60,995 bases of DNA. Source: Actinomycetota bacterium. Lineage in GTDB: Bacteria; Actinomycetota; Thermoleophilia; Solirubrobacterales; 70-9. The position numbers and the translations under genes were made by a program. Every line of letters starts with the position of its first letter. The first letter of the stretch is position 1. Location of the stretch: NCBI GenBank assembly GCA_018268575.1, contig JAFDWF010000029.1:1-60995 (forward strand), written 5' to 3'. The notes beneath the pieces are model-generated. The model saw nothing but the letters and a program-made list of their open reading frames with translations, made no database searches and was not told where the DNA came from. Of the stretch, positions 1 through 7,448 are shown piece after piece.

Positions 1-470
1 AAGATGCATGATCCGGCGGGATCCCCGCCGGATCATGGTCGCTCCGTGACGAAGACCCCACGATCGCAGGGAAGGCGTGAGCCTTCACGGGAGGTTGAGA
101 CCCCCTATCTCGCGCTGCGTGGATTACCCGTGCCATGGCACGGGTCCTCCGTAGTCACGTCTTCGTGACCGCGGAGGAAGCGTGGAACCCGTGACGTCTC
201 CGTCACGTCTCCTGCGCGGTTCCCGGCGTCTTCGTCACGGGCACGGCCCCCGCCGCGATGAGTTCGCACTTGGCCACGCCATGTGGGGGAAAGTGCGAAC
301 GCACCCCGCCGCGATCCCCGGTGCCCGCCGGACCCTCTGCCGTCCCCCCATGACCCGGCCTTTTCGGAGGCGGCCACAGCCTGCCCGGGTCGCCTCCGAA
401 AAGGCCGCGTCCCTTTCAGCATCCGGGCGCCAGCCGGCGACGCCCCCGTCCCTTACCCCGCTCCGACCCC
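1..470. repeat. Gene-free array of hairpins
   Basis: No credible coding frame is seen; short frames here are overlapped on both strands and have no family resemblance. The stretch holds at least six perfect inverted repeats: 7-37 (14-bp arms, 3-nt loop), 71-86 (6-bp arms), 126-145 (uninterrupted 20-bp palindrome), 146-177 (two stacked 6-bp arms), 190-207 (7-bp arms) and 262-300 (10-bp arms), plus 357-406 (16-bp arms). Some arms share the word CGTGACG or CGTCACG, so alternative pairings between neighbours are possible. They could be terminators for the gene that ends to the left of the window and for the leftward acetyltransferase, or REP-like repeats. Confidence 0.7.
357..406. terminator. Strong 16-bp-arm hairpin
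   Basis: Perfect arms 357-372 and 391-406 (GGCCTTTTCGGAGGCG and its complement) around an 18-nt loop. It lies 65 bp past the stop of the leftward acetyltransferase gene, so a terminator role on the minus strand is plausible. Each arm carries a run of four T or A but there is no T tract after the stem, so it is not a classic intrinsic terminator. Confidence 0.5.
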
Positions 471-1010
471 CTACCCCCGCTCGAGGCGATAGACGACGAT
501 CGACTCGCCGCTGCGGCCGGTGGTGGCGAAGTCGAACTCCATCCCCAGTGCCCGGGCTACCCCGATCGAGGCATCGTTCTCGGGTTGGATGCGGGCGATG
601 ATGCTGGGCATCTCGAGCACCTCGAAGGCCTCGTCGCGGAGGGCCGCGGCGCCTTCGCTGCCGAGCCCGCGCCCCCACGCGTCGGGCTCCAGCCACCAGC
701 CGATCTCGCGCTCGCCGGGGTCCAGACCGGCGGTGCCCTCGCCCGCGTAGTTGAGCGAGACAAGGCCGATCCCGCGACCATCGGCACGGTCGATCGCGGC
801 GCGCCAGCCGAAGCCATGCTCCTCCCAGTGGCGGCGCTCGGCGCGGGCGACGTCCTCGGCGAGGAGCGGTGGCCACGGGTCCCCGGTGCCGATGAAGCGC
901 ATCACCGCCGGCATCGCGGCGAGGCGCACGAGCAGGGGCGTGTGGCGGTCGTCCCAGCGCTCGAGGCGCAGGCGCTCGGTTTCGATCACGACGGCGGCGT
1001 CGATCGTCAC
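471..1010 (-). CDS. GNAT-family N-acetyltransferase (RimJ/RimL type)
   Basis: The 179-residue product has the layout of RimJ/RimL-like acetyltransferases (Acetyltransf_3): an N-terminal ETERLRLERW strand typical of the group, a central beta sheet, and the acetyl-CoA pyrophosphate-binding stretch with GRGLGSEGAAAL near residue 110-122 followed by an ARIQPENDASIGVARALGM segment (N-x-x-S and the alpha4 region). Such cytosolic enzymes transfer acetyl from acetyl-CoA to a protein N-terminus or a small amine; the substrate cannot be told from sequence. I chose the GTG at 1010 because the family similarity begins there; the frame stays open upstream to 1127 but that extension is Arg/Pro-rich and not family-like. 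It is a single leftward gene with a hairpin array downstream. Confidence 0.85.
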   Translation of the reverse strand: MTIDAAVVIETERLRLERWDDRHTPLLVRLAAMPAVMRFIGTGDPWPPLLAEDVARAERRHWEEHGFGWRAAIDRADGRGIGLVSLNYAGEGTAGLDPGEREIGWWLEPDAWGRGLGSEGAAALRDEAFEVLEMPSIIARIQPENDASIGVARALGMEFDFATTGRSGESIVVYRLERG

Positions 1011-1148
1011 CGCCCAAGTATTGCGCCGCCGCCGCTCGGGTTCACCGGGAGCTTGCGCGGCGCGGGCGCCCGGTCGGGCGCGATCGCGCGACCTGGGCGG
1101 GCGCCGCGTCCCGATCGGCGCCCGCACAGATCCGGTGCCGCGCCCTGG

Positions 1149-2195
1149 CTACTTCGCCAGCTTGATCGCGACCTTGGCCCCCGGGGCGAGCACGCGGCCG
1201 GCCCGCGGGTTCTGCTTGATCACCTTGCCCCGCCGCTTCTTCGGGCCCTTGACCTTGGTGACCGTGCCGACCGTGCAGCCCGCGCGGCGCAGCGAGGCCT
1301 TCGCCGGGCCGAGCTTCTGGCCGACCAGGTTCGGCACCGTGCAGCCGCGGTAGGCGTAGACGTCGGCGCCGCTGGTCGGGCTGGTGCCCGCCAGGGTCGA
1401 GGCGGTGATGTCCACGCTCGCCACCTTCGCCTGCGCCGGGGCCACAGCGGTGATCGTTTCTTCGTTCACCACGGTGAAGCTCGCCGCCGGCACTTCGCCG
1501 AAGGTCACCGAGCCGGCGCCGTTCAGGTTGGTGCCGGTGATCGTCACCTTTTCGCCGCCGAGGACCGAGCCTTCGGCCGGGCTCACCGCGGTGATCGCCG
1601 GAGCGGGCTGGACTTCGGCGGAGAGCTCGATCTCCTGCCCCGCCTTGGTCTGCGAGGGCGCGTTGGTTGCGCCTTCGAAGGGCAGTGAGGAGAAGATGCC
1701 GTAGCTCGCCCCGGTCACCGTGGCGACGCCGATTTCGTCGGTCGGGTTGCTCGAGTCGACCGCGATCAGGTCGCCGCTGCGGATCGGCAGCTGGGTGGAG
1801 AAGGTTTCGATCCCCGTCCCGTTCGGTTTCACCGACTGGCTGGAGCCGGTCGCGGTGTAGGCGCCGACACCGTTCGGGTGCAGCACCCGCAGGGTGAACG
1901 GTCCACCTTTGGCTCCCTGCACCTTCCAGCGGACGATCGCGCCGTTGACCGGTGAGGTCAGGTTCGCGCCGCTCTCCGGCAAGGTGGTGTTGAACTGCGT
2001 GCGCACCCCTTCGAACGGCGTCGAGGTGAAGGTCGGCGGCATCACGCTGCCCACCGTCACCGTCGTCGCCCCCGCGCTCACCGCGGCGACGAGCGCCCAG
2101 GCGGTGGCCAGCGCCATCGCCAGGATCGCGATGCGGGCGCCTCGACGGCGCCTGCCCCTGCCCTGTACTACATCCCTGCGTCCGGTTGCAGACAT
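1149..2195 (-). CDS. Secreted protein with IPT/TIG and PASTA domains
   Basis: A 348-residue exported protein. After an Arg-rich start comes a signal segment (residues about 20-43, ending near AGA). Residues 45-195 form an unassigned beta-rich domain. Residues about 200-280 read as an IPT/TIG immunoglobulin-like fold (PAITAVSPAEGSVLGGEKVTITGTN pattern, split here: SPAEG, GGEKVTITG, VTFG). The last about 65 residues are one PASTA domain (TVPNLVGQKLGPAKASLRRAGC then VIKQNPRAG and a basic end). PASTA units bind peptidoglycan fragments or act as spacers, so a cell-wall-associated location is likely. Many actinobacteria of the Thermoleophilia carry such IPT/PASTA surface proteins. Substrate and partner are unknown. 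No clear operon partner: the neighbour at 2347 is pyrophosphatase, 150 bp away. Confidence 0.8.
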   Translation of the reverse strand: MSATGRRDVVQGRGRRRRGARIAILAMALATAWALVAAVSAGATTVTVGSVMPPTFTSTPFEGVRTQFNTTLPESGANLTSPVNGAIVRWKVQGAKGGPFTLRVLHPNGVGAYTATGSSQSVKPNGTGIETFSTQLPIRSGDLIAVDSSNPTDEIGVATVTGASYGIFSSLPFEGATNAPSQTKAGQEIELSAEVQPAPAITAVSPAEGSVLGGEKVTITGTNLNGAGSVTFGEVPAASFTVVNEETITAVAPAQAKVASVDITASTLAGTSPTSGADVYAYRGCTVPNLVGQKLGPAKASLRRAGCTVGTVTKVKGPKKRRGKVIKQNPRAGRVLAPGAKVAIKLAK

Positions 2196-2346
2196 GCTTC
2201 TCCCCTCCCTCTAGGGGTCGGTAATCGGAATGTGGTGCCGCCCCAGCGGGCGGCACGTCAGATGCCGAAAGAACCCGCGCCGGTTCGGAAAGGTGCGGCG
2301 CGAATCCGAAGTTGGCTTGCGGCGGTCGCCGCGAGGGCGCGGAGCG

Positions 2347-2856
2347 TTACTCCGGGTTCGCCTCGAGCTGGCGCCGGCGCGCCTCCTCGATCGCCCGTTC
2401 GGCGTCGGCGAGCGGGTGCCACCCATCGGTCTCGACGGGCTTGTTTTCGAGGTTCTTGTAGACGTTGAAGAAGTGCTCGATTTCTTCCTGCAGCTGGTCG
2501 GGCACGTCGTCGAGGCTCTCGATGTGGGACCAGCGCGGGTCGCGGGTCGGCACGCAGATCACCTTGTCGTCGGCGCCCATCTCGTCGCGCATCTTGAACA
2601 GCGCGACCGGCTTCACCGGCGTCACGCAGCCGGGGAAGGTCGGCTCCGAGCCGACCACGAGGCAGTCGAGCGGGTCGCCGTCCTCGCCCAGGTGACCGGG
2701 CAGGAAGCCGTAGTCGGTCGGGTAGACGGTCGAGCCGGAGAGGAAGCGGTCGAAGACGACGCGGTCGAGGCCCTCGTCGTACTCGTACTTGTTGCGGCTT
2801 CCCTTCGGGATCTCGATGAAGGCGAGTAGTTGACTCTCTTTGACTGGCTCGTTCAA
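2347..2856 (-). CDS. ppa: Inorganic pyrophosphatase (family I)
   Basis: The 169-residue protein hydrolyses pyrophosphate to two phosphates in the cytoplasm, pulling biosynthetic reactions forward. It has the full family I set: an N-terminal IEIPKGSRNKYEYD strand, YPTDYGFLPGHLGEDGDPLD with the Mg2+-binding signature DGDPLD, a second acidic metal site in MRDEMGADDKVICVPTRDPRW, and the C-terminal helix EIEHFFNVYKNLENK. Length is normal for bacterial homohexameric enzymes. The ATG at 2856 fits the family start. It is transcribed leftward, away from the VOC gene at 2944, with about 90 bp between the two that must hold both promoters. Confidence 0.97.
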   Translation of the reverse strand: MNEPVKESQLLAFIEIPKGSRNKYEYDEGLDRVVFDRFLSGSTVYPTDYGFLPGHLGEDGDPLDCLVVGSEPTFPGCVTPVKPVALFKMRDEMGADDKVICVPTRDPRWSHIESLDDVPDQLQEEIEHFFNVYKNLENKPVETDGWHPLADAERAIEEARRRQLEANPE

Positions 2857-2943
2857 GGTCGCGGAACCTTAGTTCGTCGGACCGCTCGGCCCCTTTCCGC
2901 CCGCGCCGATCCCGGTCGGCCGCGGCGAAGTAGCGTTCGCGCG

Positions 2944-3312
2944 GTGGCCGGGATCGAGCTAGACCACGTCCAGATCGCCGCCCCGCCGGGCTGCGAGGCG
3001 GCGGCCCGCCACTTCTTCGGCGAGCTCGTGGGACTGGCGGAGATCGAGAAGCCGGCGCCGCTGCGGGCGCGCGGCGGCGCCTGGTTCGCGCTCGGGGACC
3101 GACAGCTCCACGTCGGCGTCGAGGTGGAGTTCGAGCCGACGCGGAAGGCTCACGTGGCGCTGCGCATGGGGGCGGCGGAGCTCGATGGCCTGGCGGAGCG
3201 CCTGGCCGCCGCGGGGGCCCCGGTCACCTGGGACGACGCCCTTCCCGGCGCGCGCCGCTTCTACTCGGCCGACCCGTGGGGCAATCGGATCGAGTTCCTC
3301 GCCGGCCGGTGA
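2944..3312 (+). CDS. VOC-superfamily (glyoxalase-like) protein
   Basis: A 122-residue single-module vicinal-oxygen-chelate protein. The start GIELDHVQIAAPPG and the end RRFYSADPWGNRIEFL are the classic first and last betas of the glyoxalase/bleomycin-resistance fold; candidate metal ligands are His in DHVQI, His in KAHVALRM and the terminal Glu in RIEFL. These proteins act in the cytosol as isomerases, dioxygenases or drug-binding proteins; the substrate is not predictable. I use the GTG at 2944 because homology starts one residue later; an in-frame start at 2830 would add 38 Arg-rich residues that overlap the promoter space of the pyrophosphatase gene. Confidence 0.85.
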   Translation: MAGIELDHVQIAAPPGCEAAARHFFGELVGLAEIEKPAPLRARGGAWFALGDRQLHVGVEVEFEPTRKAHVALRMGAAELDGLAERLAAAGAPVTWDDALPGARRFYSADPWGNRIEFLAGR

Positions 3313-3356
3313 GCTGCCTTGCGCCGTGCTTAAGTCAACGCCCGTAGGCTGACGCC

Positions 3357-3713
3357 GTGCGCGCCTTCCTCCCCCTCGTCGCGATCCTCGCCGTCGCCCT
3401 CCTCCTCGCCGGCTGCGGGGGCAGCGGCGAAACGCTCGAATCGCTCGCCGGCACCCCGGCCGCGATCCACATCGTCAAGGACGTCGAAGCGATGGCCCAC
3501 GCCTGCAAGCGGGGGACGAAGGAGGCCCGCGAGGCCGGCGTCAAAGCCTTCACCAACCTCGCGGGCATCACCGCAATCCATCCCAAGGCGACGTTCGGCC
3601 CCGAAGGGACCGACGTCACCATGCGCCAGCTGCTACGCCGTACCGTCGAAAAGACCGGTCACTGCATCGGCGTGTCAGTCGACGCCAAGGGTAAGTACGA
3701 CACCTCCCATTAG
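3357..3713 (+). CDS. Small lipoprotein of unknown function
   Basis: A 118-residue product starting with GTG. It opens with a short lipoprotein signal (MRAFLPLVAILAVALLLAGC) whose lipobox LAGC predicts lipidation at Cys20 and anchoring to the outer face of the cytoplasmic membrane. The remainder is a helical domain with two more cysteines (HACKRG and GHCIGV) that may form a disulfide. I do not recognise a family. It ends 4 bp before the stop of the convergent SGNH esterase gene, leaving no space for a terminator. Confidence 0.75.
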   Translation: MRAFLPLVAILAVALLLAGCGGSGETLESLAGTPAAIHIVKDVEAMAHACKRGTKEAREAGVKAFTNLAGITAIHPKATFGPEGTDVTMRQLLRRTVEKTGHCIGVSVDAKGKYDTSH

Positions 3714-3717
3714 GTCC

Positions 3718-4518
3718 TTAGCCGGTCACGCCGTGCACGACGGGGTAGTAACCGTCCGCATGACCGGTGACCTTCGGGTGGTAGCTTTCGCTCGTCGGGT
3801 TGGAGAGGCCGTTGATCCACTCCGTCGAGGAGCCGCTGCCACCGTCACAGACCGCGTGCCCGATGAACGCCGGGATCACGTCGCGGAAGACGAAGTTCGA
3901 CCCCGCTCGGGTCGCCGCCGCGCTGATCACGCTCTTCAGCAGTTCGGCGGTTTCGTTCAGCCGCGCCTCCTCCGCCGAGGTGAAGAAGGTGAACAGGTTG
4001 CAGTTTTCGCCGTTGAACAGCTTCGGATAGTCGAGCACGACCACTTTCGCGTTCGGCGCCCGTGACTTGATCGCGTTGTTCACCGAGTCGAGTCGGCCCG
4101 GCAGCGTGTTTTTGATGATCGTCTGCGCTTCGTTGATCGCGCCGTTGCAGTCCGACGCCCACGAGGGCAGTGCACATTCGGTGATCACGTGCGAGAAGCC
4201 CGCGTCGTTGCCGCCAATCGTGTAGGTCACCCAGTTGGTTTCCGAGGTGACGCTCGACACCTGTTCGCTCAGCAGCGTCGAGGTCGTCGCGCCGGCGCAT
4301 GCCGCGTCGACGAAGGTCCAGCTCGGATGCGCTTCGTGCAGCAGGTACGGATAGGCGTAAACCGACCGCTGACAGGTCGGTTCGTAGAAGGTCCGCGTCC
4401 CCGTCCCCGACGAGTACGAATCCCCCAGCGCCACGTACTTCGTCGCCATCGCCTGCGCGGCAAAGGCAAGGCACAATGCGACCACGGCCATCACCGCGGC
4501 GATACGAATCAACTTCAT
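3718..4518 (-). CDS. Secreted SGNH-family esterase/lipase
   Basis: A 266-residue exported hydrolase. Residues 1-24 form a signal peptide ending AQAMA; then the SGNH blocks follow: block I KYVALGDSYSSG with the catalytic Ser, a Gly in block II (ACAGATTS), block III YTIGGNDAGF with the oxyanion Asn, and block V near the C-terminus SYHPKVTGH with the catalytic His. Six cysteines outside the signal are consistent with disulfides, as in the Streptomyces scabies esterase and S. coelicolor lipase type of SGNH enzyme. Expected role is extracellular hydrolysis of ester or acyl lipid substrates. The ATG at 4518 follows GGGAGGAGA on the minus strand with good spacing, so an upstream in-frame ATG at 4575 is rejected. 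Confidence 0.92.
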   Translation of the reverse strand: MKLIRIAAVMAVVALCLAFAAQAMATKYVALGDSYSSGTGTRTFYEPTCQRSVYAYPYLLHEAHPSWTFVDAACAGATTSTLLSEQVSSVTSETNWVTYTIGGNDAGFSHVITECALPSWASDCNGAINEAQTIIKNTLPGRLDSVNNAIKSRAPNAKVVVLDYPKLFNGENCNLFTFFTSAEEARLNETAELLKSVISAAATRAGSNFVFRDVIPAFIGHAVCDGGSGSSTEWINGLSNPTSESYHPKVTGHADGYYPVVHGVTG

Positions 4519-4649
4519 GAGGCTCTCCTCCCAAAGAGTCGCACCGAGGCCCTTTTCCTCGGCGGATCTGGGCACGCTACACGAATGCTACTTACTAATC
4601 AAGAACATCTAATACCATCGACCCCGGTACATCGATTGCGGCCAGGGCG

Positions 4650-5549
4650 TCAACTCCGGTCGAGGGTCAGAAGACCCGCCAACAACTCGTCGATCACCTC
4701 GGGCTCGAGGGTCAGCGGGCGGGTCTCCGGGCGGCCGGCGAGGCGTCTGATCACCGCCTTGCGGAGCCCTTTGACCACGTCGCTGCGGTGGCTCCAGCCG
4801 TCGAAGCCCGCGATGGACTCGTAATCGGCGGCCAGCTCCCTCGCCGCGTCGACCAGGACCTGGTCGACGACATCGAGGTCGGCGCGTCGAAGAACCGCCA
4901 AGGCGACAGCCCCCGCCGCAGCCAGCCCGAGCTGGTCCGCCTGCGACTGCTCCTCGACGTGCCGCCGAACGATGCCTTCCCACTCGGCCAGCAGCTCGAT
5001 GGTCACCTGCGCTTCCCGTTCATGCTTCGCGCGCAGAAGCTGGAGGCGCTCGGCCAGCGTCTTGGCGAGGGGATCGTCTTCGCCCCGCACCGTGATCTCG
5101 TGCTCCACCGCCGCCTCGATTTCCGTCACCCTCTCCTCCGTCGTCAGATCTTCGGGACCCTTCTTCAGGGCCGATAGGAAGCTCACGTCGAGGGTGGCAG
5201 CGGGGAGCTCGTCACGGATCCGCCTCAACCCGATCGACTCCTGCACCATTCGGCGGGTCTTGTGGCGCAGCTCGTCCTGGCCGCGGCGATCGCGACGAGT
5301 GCCGCGCATCCAGACCGCCCAGAGTTCGACCACCGCCCCGTAGCGGTCGAGTTGATCGGCGAGACGCGGATCGGGCGCGAGGGCCTCGAAGATCGACTCA
5401 GCCTCGCGAACCAGCGCTTCGAAGCGCGCCGCCGCCACAGGATCGTCGGTGAGCCGGCGCACCAACCACAGCATGCGACGGCGCGGCGAGATGAGACCAC
5501 CCTCCGAACGCTGCCTTTGGAGGCGCGGGTGCCCCGAAACAGGCCGCAT
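4650..5549 (-). pseudogene. Orphan C-terminal part of type I restriction enzyme HsdR
   Basis: About 300 codons are open but the N-terminal nuclease and helicase domains of HsdR (about 1000 residues in full) are missing. What remains matches the C-terminal alpha-helical region that binds the methyltransferase core: LVRRLTDDPVAAARFEALVREAESIFEALAPDPRL (split: APDPRLADQLDRYGAVVELW), the KTRRMVQES helix, and the AAVEHEITVRGEDDPLAKTLAERLQLL stretch followed by ELAADYESIAGFDGWSHRSDV and a basic KAVIRRL end. No hsdM or hsdS lies nearby. It is therefore best read as a relic of a restriction system cut at about 5500 by the insertion that brought the hicB-side DNA. An independent small protein is possible but less likely. 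Confidence 0.7.
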
Positions 5550-5578
5550 CGAGGCGAGGGCGCGCTACCGTTTCCCCA

Positions 5579-5809
5579 ATGGCTGCTTCCATCGACTTCA
5601 CGATCTCCTTCGACGCACCCGACGAGCAGGGCTGGATCGTCGCCCGAGTGCTTGAGGTGCCCGGGGCGATGAGCCAAGGCCGGACGCGCGAGGAGGCTCG
5701 CGAGAATGTCCTTGATGCTCTGCAGACGGTGCTGACTCCCGACGAGGAGCTGGCAGGCAAGATGCCCGACGCCGACCGGGAGCATCTGCACTTCACCGCC
5801 GCGGCGTGA
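5579..5809 (+). CDS. hicB: HicB-family antitoxin
   Basis: A 76-residue protein with the HicB partial RNase H fold: an N-terminal DFTISFDAPDEQGWIVARVLEVPG strand pair and the TREEARENVLDALQTVL helix that is diagnostic of the family. It lacks a separate C-terminal DNA-binding domain, so repression of its own operon, if any, would depend on the complex. Its stop overlaps the GTG of the following hicA in a GTGA overlap (5806-5809), as in translationally coupled hicBA operons. Since that hicA is frameshifted, this antitoxin may now lack a target. ATG at 5579 is the family start. Confidence 0.85.
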   Translation: MAASIDFTISFDAPDEQGWIVARVLEVPGAMSQGRTREEARENVLDALQTVLTPDEELAGKMPDADREHLHFTAAA

Positions 5810-5996
5810 AACGTCGCGACCTCGAACGCCACCTGACCGCTCACGGCTGCCGCGCTGTCGGCGGGACGAACACGCGAAGTGGCGCGGGCCGATGAACGAG
5901 GTGTCCGCCCTGCCTCGCCACAAAGAGGTCGGTCCAGGCCTGGCGCGGGCGATCTGCAAACAGCTCGGCGTGCCAGCTCCCCGTAATCCCCGTTGA
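5806..5996 (+). pseudogene. hicA: hicA toxin gene with one-base frameshift
   Basis: GTG at 5806 opens VKRRDLERHLTAHGCRAVGGT, a textbook HicA double-stranded-RNA-binding start (active-site His in TAHGC). The frame then stops at 5893-5895 after 29 residues. One frame over, from about 5871, the rest of HicA is perfect: HAKWRGPMNEVSALPRHKEV then LARAICKQLGVP, ending TGA 5994-5996. Joining both halves by restoring one base near 5870 gives a full-length 63-residue toxin. So the toxin, an mRNA interferase, is inactivated by a 1-bp deletion, or the assembly has an error at this base. Confidence 0.8.
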
Positions 5997-6200
5997 TACG
6001 TCCGCAAGGTGAAGCCGGGGTCGGCGTGGCCGAGCCACTCTTGAACCTGCTTGATGTTCCGCCCGGCGAGATCCCGAGGGTCGAGGTCCGTGAACAGTTC
6101 TACCAAGGCAAGCGCCGTAAGTTGAAGAGCGGCGCCGCCCGGCGCGACATCCCTCTCGGCGACGCGATCGCCACCGGACTGATCGCGCTCGTCCACGATC
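5992..6200. pseudogene. Rearranged tyrosine integrase remnant
   Basis: Two pieces of a tyrosine recombinase lie head to head. On the minus strand about 5992-6068 encodes GRNIKQVQEWLGHADPGFTL then RTYQR, the C-terminal catalytic block with the LGHAD motif. On the plus strand about 6071-6200 encodes PRVEVREQFYQGKRRKLKSG then AARRDIPL, the middle block. Both resemble, but are not identical to, the same blocks of the intact integrase at 7743-8900 (NIKQIQTWLGHADPAFTL and VREQFYRGERRKLKSG). The inversion junction is near 6069. This records an older mobile element of the same integrase family at this locus. Confidence 0.8.
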
Positions 6201-6306
6201 TAGGGTCAGTGTCATGGCGGTCCTCCCCCGTAGCGCATCAGGAGGTGTGGAACAGCGGCTGTGAACCTATATCGAACGGCGTAGGAGTCGGAAGTAGCGT
6301 CACAAG

Positions 6307-6504
6307 TTGGCCCCCGGTCGCAGATCCGTCCGATCCGAGGTAGAGCGACGCCGAAAAGCAATAGAACGGACCCGTGGAATGTTCGCCCACCTCACACGCG
6401 ACAGAAGCCTCTCGGATGAATTGATCGCGGACCGACGCGCCGAAGCAGAGGGCGAGGAGCGGGAGTCGGGGGAAGAAGCCCAGCGCTTGTGGGACAAGCG
6501 CTGA
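6307..6504 (+). pseudogene. Antitoxin-like C-terminal fragment
   Basis: The 65-residue frame ends with a charged, helical tail (RRRKAIERTRGMFAHLTRDR then SLSDELIADRRAEAEGEERE) of the sort found at the toxin-neutralising C-terminus of VapB-like antitoxins, whose N-terminal DNA-binding part is not visible upstream. Four bases after the stop an ATG opens a VapC-like start (6509). I infer a truncated vapBC pair. The family assignment is from pattern only and could be wrong. Confidence 0.35.
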
Positions 6505-6508
6505 CGGC

Positions 6509-6571
6509 ATGCTCATCCTCGATGTCTCCGCCCCGCTCGTGTGGAACTCGACTAGAAGCCGAGCGACGTAG
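6509..6571 (+). pseudogene. Truncated VapC (PIN) start
   Basis: ATG at 6509 opens MLILDVSAPLVW, matching the first beta strand of PIN-domain toxins with the first metal-binding Asp, then stops after 20 residues at 6569-6571. The next gene begins on the following base. It is consistent with a vapC cut short by the arrival or rearrangement of the downstream toxin gene pair. Confidence 0.3.
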
Positions 6572-6859
6572 ATGAGTAACGCGCGCCACATTCGGGATCC
6601 GCAGGGCAGGAACGTCTTGCTGGACGTGGAGCGCTGGGAGCACGTTGTCGACGGGCACCCAGAGCTGGGCCACCTGAGAGAGGAGGTCCTGCGCGCCGTG
6701 GAATCGCCGACCGAGGTCGTGGCGGGGCGAATGTCCGACGAAGCGTGGTTCTACCTGGAGGGAGCCGGACCGAGTCGCTGGCTCAAGCTCGTCGTAGTCT
6801 TCGATCGGCGTGGTAGCGGGCGTATCATCACTGCATTCGGACAACGAAGGAAGCCATGA
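6572..6859 (+). CDS. Probable PBECR/RelE-like nuclease toxin
   Basis: A 95-residue protein. The pattern NVLLDVERWEHVVDGHPEL, a central EVLRAVESPTEVV helix, WFYLEG, KLVVVF and the end RIITAFGQRRK resembles small nucleases of the barnase-EndoU-colicin-RelE (PBECR) group, in which a His in H-x-x-x-H-P-E and the terminal Arg/Lys are functional. It overlaps the next gene by ATGA (6856-6859), typical of toxin-antitoxin pairs. RNA cleavage is inferred, not shown. Alternatively it may belong to the DUF4258-like group that also pairs with DUF2283 proteins. Confidence 0.55.
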   Translation: MSNARHIRDPQGRNVLLDVERWEHVVDGHPELGHLREEVLRAVESPTEVVAGRMSDEAWFYLEGAGPSRWLKLVVVFDRRGSGRIITAFGQRRKP

Positions 6860-7131
6860 GCGTGACGATTGCCGGCATTACCTTTGATCGCGTCGAGTAC
6901 GACGCCGATGCGGATGTGCTCTATCTCCACGTCGGCGATCCCTCGACCGCAGTCAACTTCGACGAGACGCCCGAGGGTCACGCGCTCCGATTCGACGCAA
7001 AGGGCAATCTCGTTGGGATCACGCTGGTTCGTCCCAAGCATCTGCTCGATCAGAGCGGCGGACTGCGCATCACTTTGCCGGTCCCGAGCGACGTTTCCGC
7101 TCGCGAGCTGACCCCGGCTCTAAGCGCTTAG
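6856..7131 (+). CDS. DUF2283-family protein, probable antitoxin
   Basis: The 91-residue protein has the DUF2283 core: YDADADVLYLHVGDPSTAV, then FDETPEGHALRFDAKGNLVG and ITLVRPKHLL. DUF2283 proteins are small beta proteins often encoded next to small nucleases in mobile regions; here the gene overlaps the toxin-like gene by four bases and would be co-translated with it. The likely role is to bind and block that partner. ATG at 6856 is fixed by the overlap and by the start of homology. Confidence 0.65.
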   Translation: MSVTIAGITFDRVEYDADADVLYLHVGDPSTAVNFDETPEGHALRFDAKGNLVGITLVRPKHLLDQSGGLRITLPVPSDVSARELTPALSA

Positions 7132-7448
7132 CCCATCTTCAGGAGTCGGCGTCGCTCCAAGGCTCCCCCGTATCTCTGCGCCCTTTTGTTGTCCTGATCG
7201 CTGCCGCCCAGAGGTCGGCGCGATCGAGTGGCCCGGTAGGCGCTGTGAGCCGCTTCGTGAAGCCCGACGCCGGGATCGAGCCGTCAGCTTCCTGGTCGCG
7301 ACGCTCCAGTCCACCGCCTGCGCAGATGAGGTTCGGTCGGTCTTTCGATGGACCACCAAGTATCCGATCTGCATCGCCTTGACCCAGGCCTTGACCCGAG
7401 AACGAAAAAGACCGCCTCGCGGGCGACCATTTCGCTCTAGATCTGGAG

